Shown: positions 15,569 to 22,611 of the stretch, in pieces
Position numbering within the stretch: the first letter of the stretch is position 1
Layout of the letters: each line of letters begins with the position of its first letter
Assembly: GCA_031282985.1 (NCBI GenBank)
Contig: JAITCR010000112.1
Location: forward strand, 1-22,611
DNA: 22,611 bases
From: Nitrososphaerota archaeon
GTDB taxonomy: Archaea; Thermoproteota; Bathyarchaeia; Bathyarchaeales; Bathycorpusculaceae
Reading direction: 5' to 3'
The notes under the pieces: model-generated
The model's database searches: none
The model's input: the letters and a program-made list of their open reading frames with translations, nothing else
Told to the model about the DNA's origin: nothing
Position numbers and translations under genes: made by a program

Positions 15569-16774
15569 TTATTTTGTAGTCTTTGAGGTTTTCGGTTCCT
15601 TTGACGCTTTTAGTGCATTGTACATCTTTGTTTGCATACCCCAGAGTTCGATAAAGCCTTTTGAGTATGCTTGGTTAAAGTTTGTTTTAATGTTATAGTT
15701 TGCTAAGTTTTTGTCGTAGAGTGAATTTGGCGAACTGCGTCCAACTACTTGCATACTACCCTTGTAGAGTTTAAGCTTAACTTCACCGTTAACGTTTTCT
15801 TGTGAACGGTTAATGAATGCGTCAAGGTCATCTTTTAAGGGGTCAACCCATAAACCTGCGTAGACGAGAAAAACCCATTGGTCATCAATTGACTGTTTAA
15901 ATAGATTTTCATGTCGAGTCATAACCATTTTTTCGAGGTCTTTATGAGCTTCCAAAATGACAAGTGCTGCTGGACACTCATAAACTTCACGAGATTTTAA
16001 GCCGACAATACGATCTTCTATATGGTCTATTCTTCCCACACCATTCCGTCCAGCAATCTTGTTTACTTCTACTATAAGCTCAAGTGGCTTCATTGATTTG
16101 CCGTTAATAGCAACTGGAACACCTTTCTCAAAAATAATTGTCAGGTATTCAGGTTTATCTGGAGCATTTTCGGATGCAGTTGTCCATTCATATGCATCAG
16201 CAGGGGGTTCGACACTAGCATCTTCAAGCAGACCACATTCAATAGCTCTACCCCAAACACTGGCATCTATACTGTACTTAGTTGCATTAACTGAAAGTGG
16301 TATGCCTTTAACTTCGGCGTATGTCACCTCTTCTTCACGAGTCATACCCCATTCACGTATGGGAGCTAATACTTTCATTTCAGGTGCTAAACTACCAAGT
16401 GTGATATCAAAACGGACTTGGTCATTTCCACGTCCTGTACAACCGTGTGCAAGACCAGTTGCACCTTCTTGCTTACCAATTTCGACCATTTTTTTTGCAA
16501 TTAATGGCCTAGATAAACTTGTACTAATTGGGTATTTACCTTCGTAAAGTGCATTGGCTTTTATAGCTGGGAAAATGTAATCTTTTGCAAATTCATTCTT
16601 AGCGTCGATTGAAAAGTGTTTTAAAACGCCAAGTTTTTTGGCTTTTTCTTCCGCACTTAACAGGTCTTCACCTTGACCTACATCAACTGTGACAGTGATT
16701 ACTTGGGCATCATATTTTTCTTGGAGATACTTAATTAGCACAGATGTGTCTAATCCGCCACTATATGCAAGCAC
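15569..16774 (-). CDS. argG: Argininosuccinate synthase
   Basis: ArgG joins citrulline and aspartate with ATP to give argininosuccinate. The adenylation loop AYSGGLDTS (3-11) and the conserved HGCTGRGNDQVRF (110-122) are clear, and the length of about 401 is normal; the last 12 or so residues form a Lys/Ser/Thr-rich tail. The GTG at 16774 is given as the first standard start, but it falls inside the conserved beta strand KIVLAYSGG. The in-frame upstream codons read ATA-ACT-GAG-AAA-ATT, preceded by GAGGG (16798-16802) 8 bases before ATA at 16789-16787, and an in-frame TAA lies further up. Initiation at ATA would give the usual M-T-E-K-I-V-L-A-Y start. It is the first gene of the arginine operon. 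Confidence 0.95.
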   Translation of the reverse strand: MLAYSGGLDTSVLIKYLQEKYDAQVITVTVDVGQGEDLLSAEEKAKKLGVLKHFSIDAKNEFAKDYIFPAIKANALYEGKYPISTSLSRPLIAKKMVEIGKQEGATGLAHGCTGRGNDQVRFDITLGSLAPEMKVLAPIREWGMTREEEVTYAEVKGIPLSVNATKYSIDASVWGRAIECGLLEDASVEPPADAYEWTTASENAPDKPEYLTIIFEKGVPVAINGKSMKPLELIVEVNKIAGRNGVGRIDHIEDRIVGLKSREVYECPAALVILEAHKDLEKMVMTRHENLFKQSIDDQWVFLVYAGLWVDPLKDDLDAFINRSQENVNGEVKLKLYKGSMQVVGRSSPNSLYDKNLANYNIKTNFNQAYSKGFIELWGMQTKMYNALKASKEPKTSKTTK

Positions 16775-16821
16775 AATTTTCTCAGTTATTGTTTATTCCC
16801 TCTTTTATGAGTTAAATTATT

Positions 16822-16839
16822 CTCTCATACCCTTGAGAG
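16822..16839. promoter_or_regulatory. Inverted repeat in the argG promoter region, possible operator
   Basis: CTCTCA (16822-16827) and TGAGAG (16834-16839) are perfect 6-base arms around a 6-base spacer. The repeat lies just downstream of the argG TATA-like element, near the expected start of the arginine operon transcript, where a repressor would act. No regulator for it is identified. Confidence 0.4.
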
Positions 16840-16840
16840 C

Positions 16841-16853
16841 TGTATTTTTAAAC
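16841..16853 (-). promoter_or_regulatory. TATA-like element of the arginine operon
   Basis: The minus strand reads GGTTTAAAAATA here, about 50-60 bases before the likely argG start. Initiation would be expected near 16815-16820, leaving a short leader that contains the GAGGG ribosome site. Confidence 0.45.
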
Positions 16854-16881
16854 CTTATGACTTCTTTGTTACATAAGAATC

Positions 16882-16889
16882 TTTAAATG
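16882..16889 (+). promoter_or_regulatory. TATA-like element of the threonine operon
   Basis: TTTAAATG lies about 30 bases before ATG 16917. Normal archaeal spacing puts the transcription start at about 16910, just before that ATG, so the message would be nearly leaderless. This excludes the in-frame ATG at 16887, which overlaps the element, as the translation start. Confidence 0.5.
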
Positions 16890-16916
16890 TACTATTTGAT
16901 ACACTCGTATTTTGTT

Positions 16917-17495
16917 ATGACGATAGCTCAAAATGTGCGGAATTATTTACGAAATAAACCATATCTGCTTGAAGCTTTAGAGAAAAATATAGTTAACCTA
17001 AGTGAGCTATCACGACAGATCCAAAGTGAACTAAAAACTGACAACACAAATGCCGTAAAAGCTGCTCTGCGACGCTTCTCAGGAGAACTACAAAAACACA
17101 AACAGAAAAGGGAAGAAAAAGTTCTTGCCTTACTGAAACGTAGCAACATAGCAGTTTACGACCACAAGAGTGTCATGATAACTTCAAAAGAAATCCAGTC
17201 CAAAAACAGCATGAAAGTTGACTTGCCAGGAAAATATGTATACCTATTAGATAAGGCGGACTTGCCTGAACGTATAAACACACTCATTAAACATGAAAAC
17301 TGCACAATGATTGTTGTTCATTCACCAGAAGAATTAGAAGCAACACCAGGTGTTGTCGCGTTTCTTACAACTCTACTAGCAGAACAAAGCGTTAACATGA
17401 TTGAATTTATTTCATGCTGGACCGAAACAATCATCGTTGTAGAAAAAAAAGACAGCCTAAAAACCTATGAAGTTCTCTCAAACATTGTAGGTTAA
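16917..17495 (+). CDS. HTH-like and ACT domain protein, putative threonine-pathway regulator
   Basis: The 192-residue product (from ATG 16917) has an N-terminal helical, helix-turn-helix-like part (about 5-58), a very basic helix (about 58-75, HKQKREEK) and a C-terminal ACT-type domain (about 140-192) recognisable from TPGVVAFLTTLLAEQSVNMI and the strand TIIVVEKKD. ACT domains usually bind amino acids and control metabolic enzymes or transcription. The gene leads the thrB-thrC-hom-aspartate kinase cluster, 68 bases before thrB, so sensing threonine, methionine or lysine is a reasonable inference. Whether it binds DNA or an enzyme is unknown. I recognise it only as an archaeal ACT-domain protein without an assigned function. 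The upstream ATG at 16887 is rejected because it overlaps the TATA-like element. Confidence 0.75.
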   Translation: MTIAQNVRNYLRNKPYLLEALEKNIVNLSELSRQIQSELKTDNTNAVKAALRRFSGELQKHKQKREEKVLALLKRSNIAVYDHKSVMITSKEIQSKNSMKVDLPGKYVYLLDKADLPERINTLIKHENCTMIVVHSPEELEATPGVVAFLTTLLAEQSVNMIEFISCWTETIIVVEKKDSLKTYEVLSNIVG

Positions 17496-17563
17496 CTAGT
17501 ATAAGCAACAAAATTAATAATATTCATAACACTGTTAAAGTTTCTATCCAGAGTGAAAATAAG

Positions 17564-18520
17564 ATGACAGCAAAACAAGTGACAGCAAAAGCGCCAGCAA
17601 CAAGTGCCAACCTTGGTCCAGGTTTTGATGTTTTTGGTATAGCTCTTGAGCAACCAAACGACAAAGTAACCCTATCAGCCACAGCCATCAAACAAGGAAT
17701 AAAAATTCAAATAAGTGGCATGGGAGCAAAAACAATCTCGCTTACACCTGAAAAAAACACTGCAGGCCTCGTAGCAAAAACAATGATAAAAGATTTCAAA
17801 ATAAAAAGTGGTTTACAAATTCATGTAGAGAAAGGTGTTTTTCCAGGAAAAGGTTTAGGAAGTAGCGCCGCTTCAGCAGCTGCAGTAGCCTTTGGCATAA
17901 ATGCCATGTTTGACTTAGGTTTAAACGTCAAACAATTAATTGAGTATGCAGCAAAAGGTGAAGTAGCCTCTGCTGGTTCTGAACATGCAGACAATGTGTC
18001 AGCAGCAGTGTGTGGGAACTTTGTACTTATCCGTTCTTATAATCCATTAGAAATAATCAATTTAGAGTGCCCTAAAGATATGGAATTGGCGGTAGCTATG
18101 CCAAAAATGATTACCCCGCCAAACAAAACTGAGAAAGCCCGAGCAGTTATACCCAAACTTGTACCTTTAGAGAAGCATGTTCATAACTTAGGTAAAGCAG
18201 CAGCTATGGCAGCGGGTTTTGCCATGGGTGATGTGGAGATTATTGGGAGATCTATGGTTGATGATGTTATTGAACCAGCAAGGGTCGCGTTAATTCCAGG
18301 TTATAGTAAAGTTAAGGAGAACGCGTTAAACGCTGGGGCTTTAGGTGTAACGATAAGTGGTGCCGGACCAACTATGATAGCTATCGTAAATAGGAAAACA
18401 GGAAATACGGTCAAAGTTGCAGCGGCAATGTGTGAAGGCTTCCGGTCAGCAGGTTATGATGCTAATGCTTTTGCAACAAAGCCCGGTAAAGGCGCATGTA
18501 TAGTGGAGATGGAAAAATGA
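17564..18520 (+). CDS. thrB: Homoserine kinase
   Basis: ThrB phosphorylates homoserine with ATP to O-phosphohomoserine. The 318-residue product is of normal length for the GHMP kinase family. It has the N-terminal motif KAPATSANLGPGFDVFGIAL (9-28), the ATP-binding GHMP loop PGKGLGSSAASAAA (94-107) and the C-terminal motif GVTISGAGPTM. A GAGTG ribosome-site-like sequence lies 8 bases before the ATG. Its TGA overlaps the ATG of thrC (ATGA), so the two genes are translationally coupled. The operon partners thrC, hom and aspartate kinase confirm the substrate against other GHMP kinases. Confidence 0.97.
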   Translation: MTAKQVTAKAPATSANLGPGFDVFGIALEQPNDKVTLSATAIKQGIKIQISGMGAKTISLTPEKNTAGLVAKTMIKDFKIKSGLQIHVEKGVFPGKGLGSSAASAAAVAFGINAMFDLGLNVKQLIEYAAKGEVASAGSEHADNVSAAVCGNFVLIRSYNPLEIINLECPKDMELAVAMPKMITPPNKTEKARAVIPKLVPLEKHVHNLGKAAAMAAGFAMGDVEIIGRSMVDDVIEPARVALIPGYSKVKENALNAGALGVTISGAGPTMIAIVNRKTGNTVKVAAAMCEGFRSAGYDANAFATKPGKGACIVEMEK

Positions 18521-19749
18521 GTTATCAAGAATGTATAAATTGTCATGAAAAATATGGTATAGATGAAATAGTTTATTTCTGTAAAAAATGTGGAGATATT
18601 CTTGAAATAAAAATAAACATGGAAAAAATAGTGGAAACTGTTAAAAATAAAAACTATATGAAGACCACGTTGTCAGTTTGGCGTTACCGCGAGTTTATGC
18701 CAATTCATGAAACAACAAATGTGGTCACTTTAAACGAAGGAGGAACAGGTTTACATCGTTCTGAACGTTTAGGTGAAGCTTTAGGACTTACCGATTTATG
18801 GATTAAAAATGAAGGAGAGAACCCAACAGGCAGTTTCAAAGATAGAGGCATGACTGTTGGAGTAACTAAAGCTGTTGAGCTTGGCGCAAGACATGTCATC
18901 TGTGCATCTACAGGCAACACAAGCGCCAGTCTAGCTGCTTATGCGGCCCGTGCAGGCATACGTTGTACTGTTTTAATTCCTTCAGGTAAAATTGCTTATG
19001 GTAAACTGTCACAGGCAATGATACATGGAGCTAAAGTTTTACAAGTTCGAGGTAATTTTGATGAATCCTTAGAATTTGTGCTAAAACTTGCTGAAAAACA
19101 TAGAAGCATATACTTGCTTAACTCAATTAATCCGTTTCGTATTGAGGGACAAAAATCGTTAGGTTATGAAATTTGTGAACAATTAGAGCATAATGCACCA
19201 GATCGTTTGATAGTACCTGTCGGTAACGCGGGAAACATAAGTGCCATATGGAAAGGCTTTAGCGAATTTTACAAGTTGGGATTAATAACAAAGTTGCCCA
19301 AGATGACTGGAATTCAAGCGGTGGGTTCAGCCCCCATTGCCAAAGCCATAAAAAGTCATAGTAACAAAATTGTGCCCGTTGCTGAACCTGAAACTGTTGC
19401 TACAGCAATTCGTATTGGTGCACCAGTCAGTTGGAAGAAAGCTATCAATGCTGTCAATGAATCGCATGGAACAGCAGAAACTGTTACAGACGAAGAAATT
19501 CTTGATACTCAAAAATTACTTGCACAAGTTGAAGGTATATTTGTGGAACCTGCAAGTGCCTCTTCAATTGCTGGTCTTAAGAAACTTGTCCGTAATGGTG
19601 TAATTAATAAAAATGAGCGAATTGTTTGTGTTACTACTGGTCATGGTTTGAAAGATCCAGACACTGCGGTCAAAATGTGTGAAAAACCCATTGAAGTTGA
19701 TGCGGAAATGTCAGCTATAGAAAACGCTTTAGGTATTAAGTCAAAATAG
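18517..19749 (+). CDS. thrC: Threonine synthase
   Basis: ThrC is the PLP enzyme converting O-phosphohomoserine to threonine. The product is 410 residues from ATG 18517. A small N-terminal zinc-ribbon-like part has Cys6/Cys9 and Cys22/Cys25. The PLP lysine is Lys108 in NPTGSFKDRG, followed by CASTGNTSASLAAYAARAG, the phosphate-binding VPVGNAGN and the C-terminal EPASASSIAGL. The start was chosen because GGAG sits 8 bases upstream and the ATG overlaps the thrB stop; an in-frame ATG at 18496 would lie deep inside thrB without a ribosome site. Family length and neighbours agree with threonine synthase rather than other fold type II PLP enzymes. Confidence 0.96.
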   Translation: MSYQECINCHEKYGIDEIVYFCKKCGDILEIKINMEKIVETVKNKNYMKTTLSVWRYREFMPIHETTNVVTLNEGGTGLHRSERLGEALGLTDLWIKNEGENPTGSFKDRGMTVGVTKAVELGARHVICASTGNTSASLAAYAARAGIRCTVLIPSGKIAYGKLSQAMIHGAKVLQVRGNFDESLEFVLKLAEKHRSIYLLNSINPFRIEGQKSLGYEICEQLEHNAPDRLIVPVGNAGNISAIWKGFSEFYKLGLITKLPKMTGIQAVGSAPIAKAIKSHSNKIVPVAEPETVATAIRIGAPVSWKKAINAVNESHGTAETVTDEEILDTQKLLAQVEGIFVEPASASSIAGLKKLVRNGVINKNERIVCVTTGHGLKDPDTAVKMCEKPIEVDAEMSAIENALGIKSK

Positions 19750-19772
19750 TGTGATGCAGAGGCGAAAATGGT

Positions 19773-20801
19773 ATGAGAATTATTTTAGTTGGTTATGGCA
19801 TTGTTGGCAAGGGTGTAACAACGATACTTGCCAAGAGACACTTGGAAAGGATTGTGAATTACGGGTTTAACCCTAAAGTTGTTGCCATCGCTGATATTGA
19901 TGGGGCAGTTATTAATCATAAAGGTTTTAGCCCTGAAAAGCTTGAAGAGTTTAAACAAAAAGGCTACCCCATTTCTGCTGATGTTGAGTTCGGTCATCAA
20001 GGCATGAGTGCTCTTGAAGTTATCGAGAATGTTGAGGCAGAGGTTGTTGTTGAAGTAACTCCGGTTAATATTAAAAATGCTGAGCCGGCACTTTCACATA
20101 TTACTAAGGCTTTCAAAACTGGTAAACATGTCGTTACAACCAATAAGGGGCCGCTTGCGTTAGCTATGCCGGCTTTGACGGAGCTTGCAGATTATAATAA
20201 TGCGTTTTTGCGGTTCAGTGGCACAGTTGGTGGAGGAACACCTATGTTGGAATTTGCCAAACGTTGTCTTGCAGGGGATAGAATTCTTAGATTACAAGGT
20301 ATTCTGAATGGTACGACTAATTACATTTTATCTGAAATGGGACAAAGTAGTATTTCATTTCATGAGGCGTTAACAAATGCGCAGAAGCTGGGTTATGCGG
20401 AAAGAGAGCCATCTATGGATATTGATGGATTTGATACTGCCTGTAAAGTTGTTATCTTGTCTAATTGGGTTATGGGCAAGAAGGTAACTTTGAGAGATGT
20501 TGACATTACAGGTATTCGTGACATAACACTTGAGACGCTTAAAGATGCCGTGAAAAGAAACAGCACCATTAAACTCATAGGTACAGTGGATAACAATGAA
20601 GTTTCAGTTAAACCGTTAGAAATTCCGTGGGCAAACCCACTATGTGTCAGCGGAGTTCTCAACGCGGTTACTTTCCAAACGGAATACTCTGCAGATCAAA
20701 CTTTAATTGGTCGGGGCGCAGGCGGAGTTGAAACAGCAAATGCTGTTTTAAGAGATCTTTTAGACATAAGACATAAGTTGGCCTCAAAACTATTATCTTA
20801 A
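19773..20801 (+). CDS. hom: Homoserine dehydrogenase
   Basis: Hom reduces aspartate semialdehyde to homoserine with NAD(P)H. The 342-residue product has the Rossmann motif VGYGIVGKGV (6-15), TTNKGPLA (122-129), the substrate signature ILNGTTNYIL (177-186) and AEREPSMDIDGFDTACK (209-225), whose Lys225 matches the catalytic lysine. The chain ends soon after the catalytic domain, so the C-terminal ACT domain of many bacterial Hom proteins is missing; control must come from elsewhere, possibly the aspartate kinase or the operon's own ACT protein. It follows thrC by 23 bases and precedes aspartate kinase by 19 bases. It competes with the homocysteine operon at 6844-9497 for the same substrate. Confidence 0.96.
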   Translation: MRIILVGYGIVGKGVTTILAKRHLERIVNYGFNPKVVAIADIDGAVINHKGFSPEKLEEFKQKGYPISADVEFGHQGMSALEVIENVEAEVVVEVTPVNIKNAEPALSHITKAFKTGKHVVTTNKGPLALAMPALTELADYNNAFLRFSGTVGGGTPMLEFAKRCLAGDRILRLQGILNGTTNYILSEMGQSSISFHEALTNAQKLGYAEREPSMDIDGFDTACKVVILSNWVMGKKVTLRDVDITGIRDITLETLKDAVKRNSTIKLIGTVDNNEVSVKPLEIPWANPLCVSGVLNAVTFQTEYSADQTLIGRGAGGVETANAVLRDLLDIRHKLASKLLS

Positions 20802-20820
20802 AAAGAGCTGAAAAAATAGC

Positions 20821-22230
20821 ATGAAAAAGGTAATAATGAAATTTGGCGGAACCAGCGTTGGTACAGGTGAAAACATACGCCAAGTGTCTGGTATAGTTTC
20901 ACAATACTCCAAAGAATACCGAGTTACTGTTGTAGTTTCAGCTTTGGCAGGAGTTACAAATAAACTCTTAGAAGTCGCCTGTCAAGCAAAGAAAGGCGAC
21001 GAAAAACTGGTTAAAAACTTCACTGGTGAGTTATTGCAGAAACACAAAGAAGCAGTTGTATCTGCAATTGTAAGTGACCCTTTACAGAAAGAAGTTAATC
21101 AGATAATAGAAAAAATAGTAGCTGAGCTTGAAAAAGTTTTAACAGGAATATGCTATGTAGGCGAGTTAACAGCTAAATCGAAAGATTACGTGGTTTCCTT
21201 TGGTGAACGGTTATCAGCACCAATTGTTTGGGGTGCAATACAGGATCGTAATCTTGAAACTCAATGTTTCACAGGTAAAGAGGTAGGTATTGTAACGGAT
21301 TCTAATTTTGGTGAAGCAGACCCTTTAATGAATTTCACCATGCACCTAGTACATGAAAAACTTTGTCCACTTTTAGAAAAAGGAGTAATCCCAGTAGTTA
21401 CAGGCTTTATTGCTGCAAACCAAGACGGAGTTGTAACCACCGTTGGACGGGGAGGTAGCGACTATACTGCAACCATTCTAGGCGTTGCATTAAAAGCTGA
21501 CGAAGTTTGGATATGGACAGATGTTGACGGAATTATGACCACAGACCCAAAAATTGTTTCCACAGCAAAACTGTTACCACAACTCAGCTATCAAGAAGCA
21601 GCTGAAATGGCAATTTTTGGCGCAAAAGCTATGCATCCACGCGCTTTAGGACCCGTAAGCAAAGAAAACATTCCAGTTAGAATACGCAACTCTTTCCACC
21701 AAGAAAATCAAGGCACACTAATCACAAAAGAACCAGTCGCAGACACAAAAAAAATCGTAAAAGCAGTAGCTATAATAAAAGATGTCGCCATGCTTAACGT
21801 TAATGGCGCAGCAATGGTTGGTGCACCCGGTAGCTATGCAAAAGTTTTCGAGGTACTTGGCAGAAACAACATCAATGTCATGATGATATCTACAGCTGCC
21901 TCGGAAGCAAACATTTCAATGATAATCAAACGCGGCATGCTTAGCAGAGCAATAAGCAACCTCGAAATTGCCCTTTTAGAGAAAGAAGGATTAGTTAACG
22001 AAATAACAGCTGAAGATGATGTCGTCGTAATCGCAGTTATGGGCGCTCACATGAAAGGCACATTAGGTTTAGCATCAAAAATTTTTGACATAGCAGCCAA
22101 GAAAGGTATAAACATCCGCATGATTGCTCAAAGCAGTTCAGAGCTAAACATCAGCTTTGTCGTTAAAGAAAAAGACGGCACAGAAGTTGTCAGAGCAATA
22201 CATGAAGAATTCAGCCTTAGTAAAGCATAA
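20821..22230 (+). CDS. Aspartate kinase
   Basis: This enzyme phosphorylates aspartate, the first committed step to threonine, methionine and lysine. The 469-residue product has KFGGTSVG (7-14), the substrate loop SFGERLSAP (126-134), VGRGGSDYTA (208-217), and WTDVDGIMTTDPK (232-244). Two C-terminal ACT domains (about 320-390 and 400-465) form the usual allosteric module, with NNINVMMISTAASEANISM in the first and GINIRMIAQSSSELNISFV in the second. These are typical of feedback-sensitive monofunctional kinases (LysC type). It is the last gene of the threonine operon, which argues for threonine inhibition, but the inhibitor cannot be read from sequence. The semialdehyde dehydrogenase gene that would follow in the pathway is not here. 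Confidence 0.97.
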   Translation: MKKVIMKFGGTSVGTGENIRQVSGIVSQYSKEYRVTVVVSALAGVTNKLLEVACQAKKGDEKLVKNFTGELLQKHKEAVVSAIVSDPLQKEVNQIIEKIVAELEKVLTGICYVGELTAKSKDYVVSFGERLSAPIVWGAIQDRNLETQCFTGKEVGIVTDSNFGEADPLMNFTMHLVHEKLCPLLEKGVIPVVTGFIAANQDGVVTTVGRGGSDYTATILGVALKADEVWIWTDVDGIMTTDPKIVSTAKLLPQLSYQEAAEMAIFGAKAMHPRALGPVSKENIPVRIRNSFHQENQGTLITKEPVADTKKIVKAVAIIKDVAMLNVNGAAMVGAPGSYAKVFEVLGRNNINVMMISTAASEANISMIIKRGMLSRAISNLEIALLEKEGLVNEITAEDDVVVIAVMGAHMKGTLGLASKIFDIAAKKGINIRMIAQSSSELNISFVVKEKDGTEVVRAIHEEFSLSKA

Positions 22231-22237
22231 ACAAACC

Positions 22238-22254
22238 CCTTTCTAATTTTTATT
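22238..22254 (+). terminator. T-rich end of the threonine operon
   Basis: Just after the aspartate kinase stop the plus strand reads CCCTTTCTAATTTTTATTT, a run of T-rich tracts typical of archaeal intrinsic termination. No hairpin is needed or evident. Confidence 0.4.
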
Positions 22255-22313
22255 TACAACTGTTTTAACATCCCTAAAATTCGAAAAAGAGTAACTATGT
22301 CAGAATAACACAG

Positions 22314-22330
22314 TAGACCTGTTCGGAAAC
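22314..22330. repeat. Solo IS-end-like sequence
   Basis: TAGACCTGTTCGGAAAC resembles the left end of the degenerate IS (TAGACCTCCTCGG at 3507-3519) and the sequence abutting the edge transposase (TAGATCCTGTTCA at 22488-22500). No transposase lies directly beside it, and no clear inverted partner follows, so it is probably a leftover IS end or a second, overlapping insertion. Confidence 0.35.
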
Positions 22331-22487
22331 TAAATATGTTGTGTTGTTGTTTTAAAGTTTAGGTTAAGAAAAATGTGTTGCATTTTTGATGATAAAATAT
22401 GATAAATAACAGAGAACAGATTGCTTGTCTTAGGGAAAGCGAGAAACAAGAACATTTGGCATAAAAAACTTACATTTGATTTTATAC

Positions 22488-22611
22488 TAGATCCTGTTCA
22501 CATTAATATTGCGTCGTAGATTAGCGCCATTATAATCACTCCTGCGCAGATTATATCCAATTTATCATACCGTGCGAATACTCTGCGAAAGCATTTGATA
22601 CGCAAGAAAAA
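22488..22611 (-). mobile_element. IS5-type insertion sequence, left part only
   Basis: The transposase fragment is bounded on its 3' side by TAGATCCTGTTCA (22488-22500), which resembles the other IS ends in the window and overlaps the stop codon, as in the element at 3505. The preceding CTAG (22487-22490) could be part of a YTAR-type target site. The other end is outside the window. Confidence 0.45.
22498..22611 (-). CDS. IS5-family transposase, C-terminal fragment at window edge
   Basis: The last 37 codons of a minus-strand gene are visible; its 5' part lies beyond the window. The sequence FFLRIKCFRRVFARYDKLD followed by a hydrophobic ICAGVIIMALIYDAIL tail is the typical C-terminus of IS5-family (IS427-like) DDE transposases. 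There the FRR...RYDKL block follows the catalytic Glu helix. The stop is TGA at 22498-22500. Within the visible part the frame is open. It belongs to a different subgroup from the transposase at 3523-4362, which ends in another type of tail. Whether the copy is intact cannot be seen. Confidence 0.75.
   Translation of the reverse strand, partial: FFLRIKCFRRVFARYDKLDIICAGVIIMALIYDAILM

Noticed and set aside
16059..16547. 162-codon plus-strand ORF antisense to argG
   Set aside because: It is a shadow of the conserved ArgG coding frame; its composition follows from the complementary codons and it shows no domain.
16887..16916. Upstream ATG that would add 10 residues to the ACT protein
   Set aside because: It overlaps the TATA-like element and would lie before the predicted transcription start.
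1..22611. CRISPR array, tRNA or rRNA genes
   Set aside because: I saw no regularly spaced direct repeats and no tRNA-like T-arm or rRNA-conserved strings on either strand.

Overview
The window looks archaeal. It is AT-rich, its promoters carry TATA-like elements with very short leaders, and it encodes an OB-fold replication protein A and the methanogen-type homocysteine genes (DUF39/COG1900, NIL-ferredoxin, UPF0280). Gene content is most like Bathyarchaeia or a related Thermoproteota lineage. That placement is inferred from protein character, not from a search. No rRNA, tRNA or CRISPR was seen.

Layout. 1-604: apparently non-coding DNA with a decayed inverted-repeat element. 605-3332 (minus): an iron operon, a DtxR-type regulator fused to a FeoA domain followed by the ferrous iron transporter FeoB, behind a promoter with several palindromic metalloregulator boxes. 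3451-4427: a truncated short ORF and a degenerate IS5-type insertion sequence with recognisable terminal inverted repeats. 4530-5687 (plus): an RPA-like ssDNA-binding protein, overlapping at its 3' end a convergent isocitrate/isopropylmalate dehydrogenase family gene (5680-6699, minus). 6844-9497 (minus): a three-gene operon matching the archaeal route from aspartate semialdehyde to homocysteine. 9599-16774 (minus): argG-argH-carA-carB. 16775-16916: a divergent promoter region. 16917-22230 (plus): an HTH-ACT protein, then thrB, thrC, hom and aspartate kinase. 22231-22611: intergenic DNA and the 3' end of a second IS5-type transposase cut by the window edge.

How the genes work together. Most of the window centres on aspartate. 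Aspartate kinase and homoserine dehydrogenase lead, via aspartate semialdehyde, to homoserine; ThrB and ThrC finish threonine. The homocysteine operon draws on the same semialdehyde for the methionine branch. ArgG consumes aspartate with citrulline, ArgH releases arginine, and CarAB supplies the carbamoyl phosphate for citrulline (and pyrimidines). The semialdehyde dehydrogenase gene (asd) is not in the window. I found no clear new defence or mobile system. The points most worth following are the homocysteine trio beside the threonine operon, the HTH-ACT protein leading that operon, the iron-operon operator cluster, and the apparent use of near-cognate start codons in argG and possibly argH.
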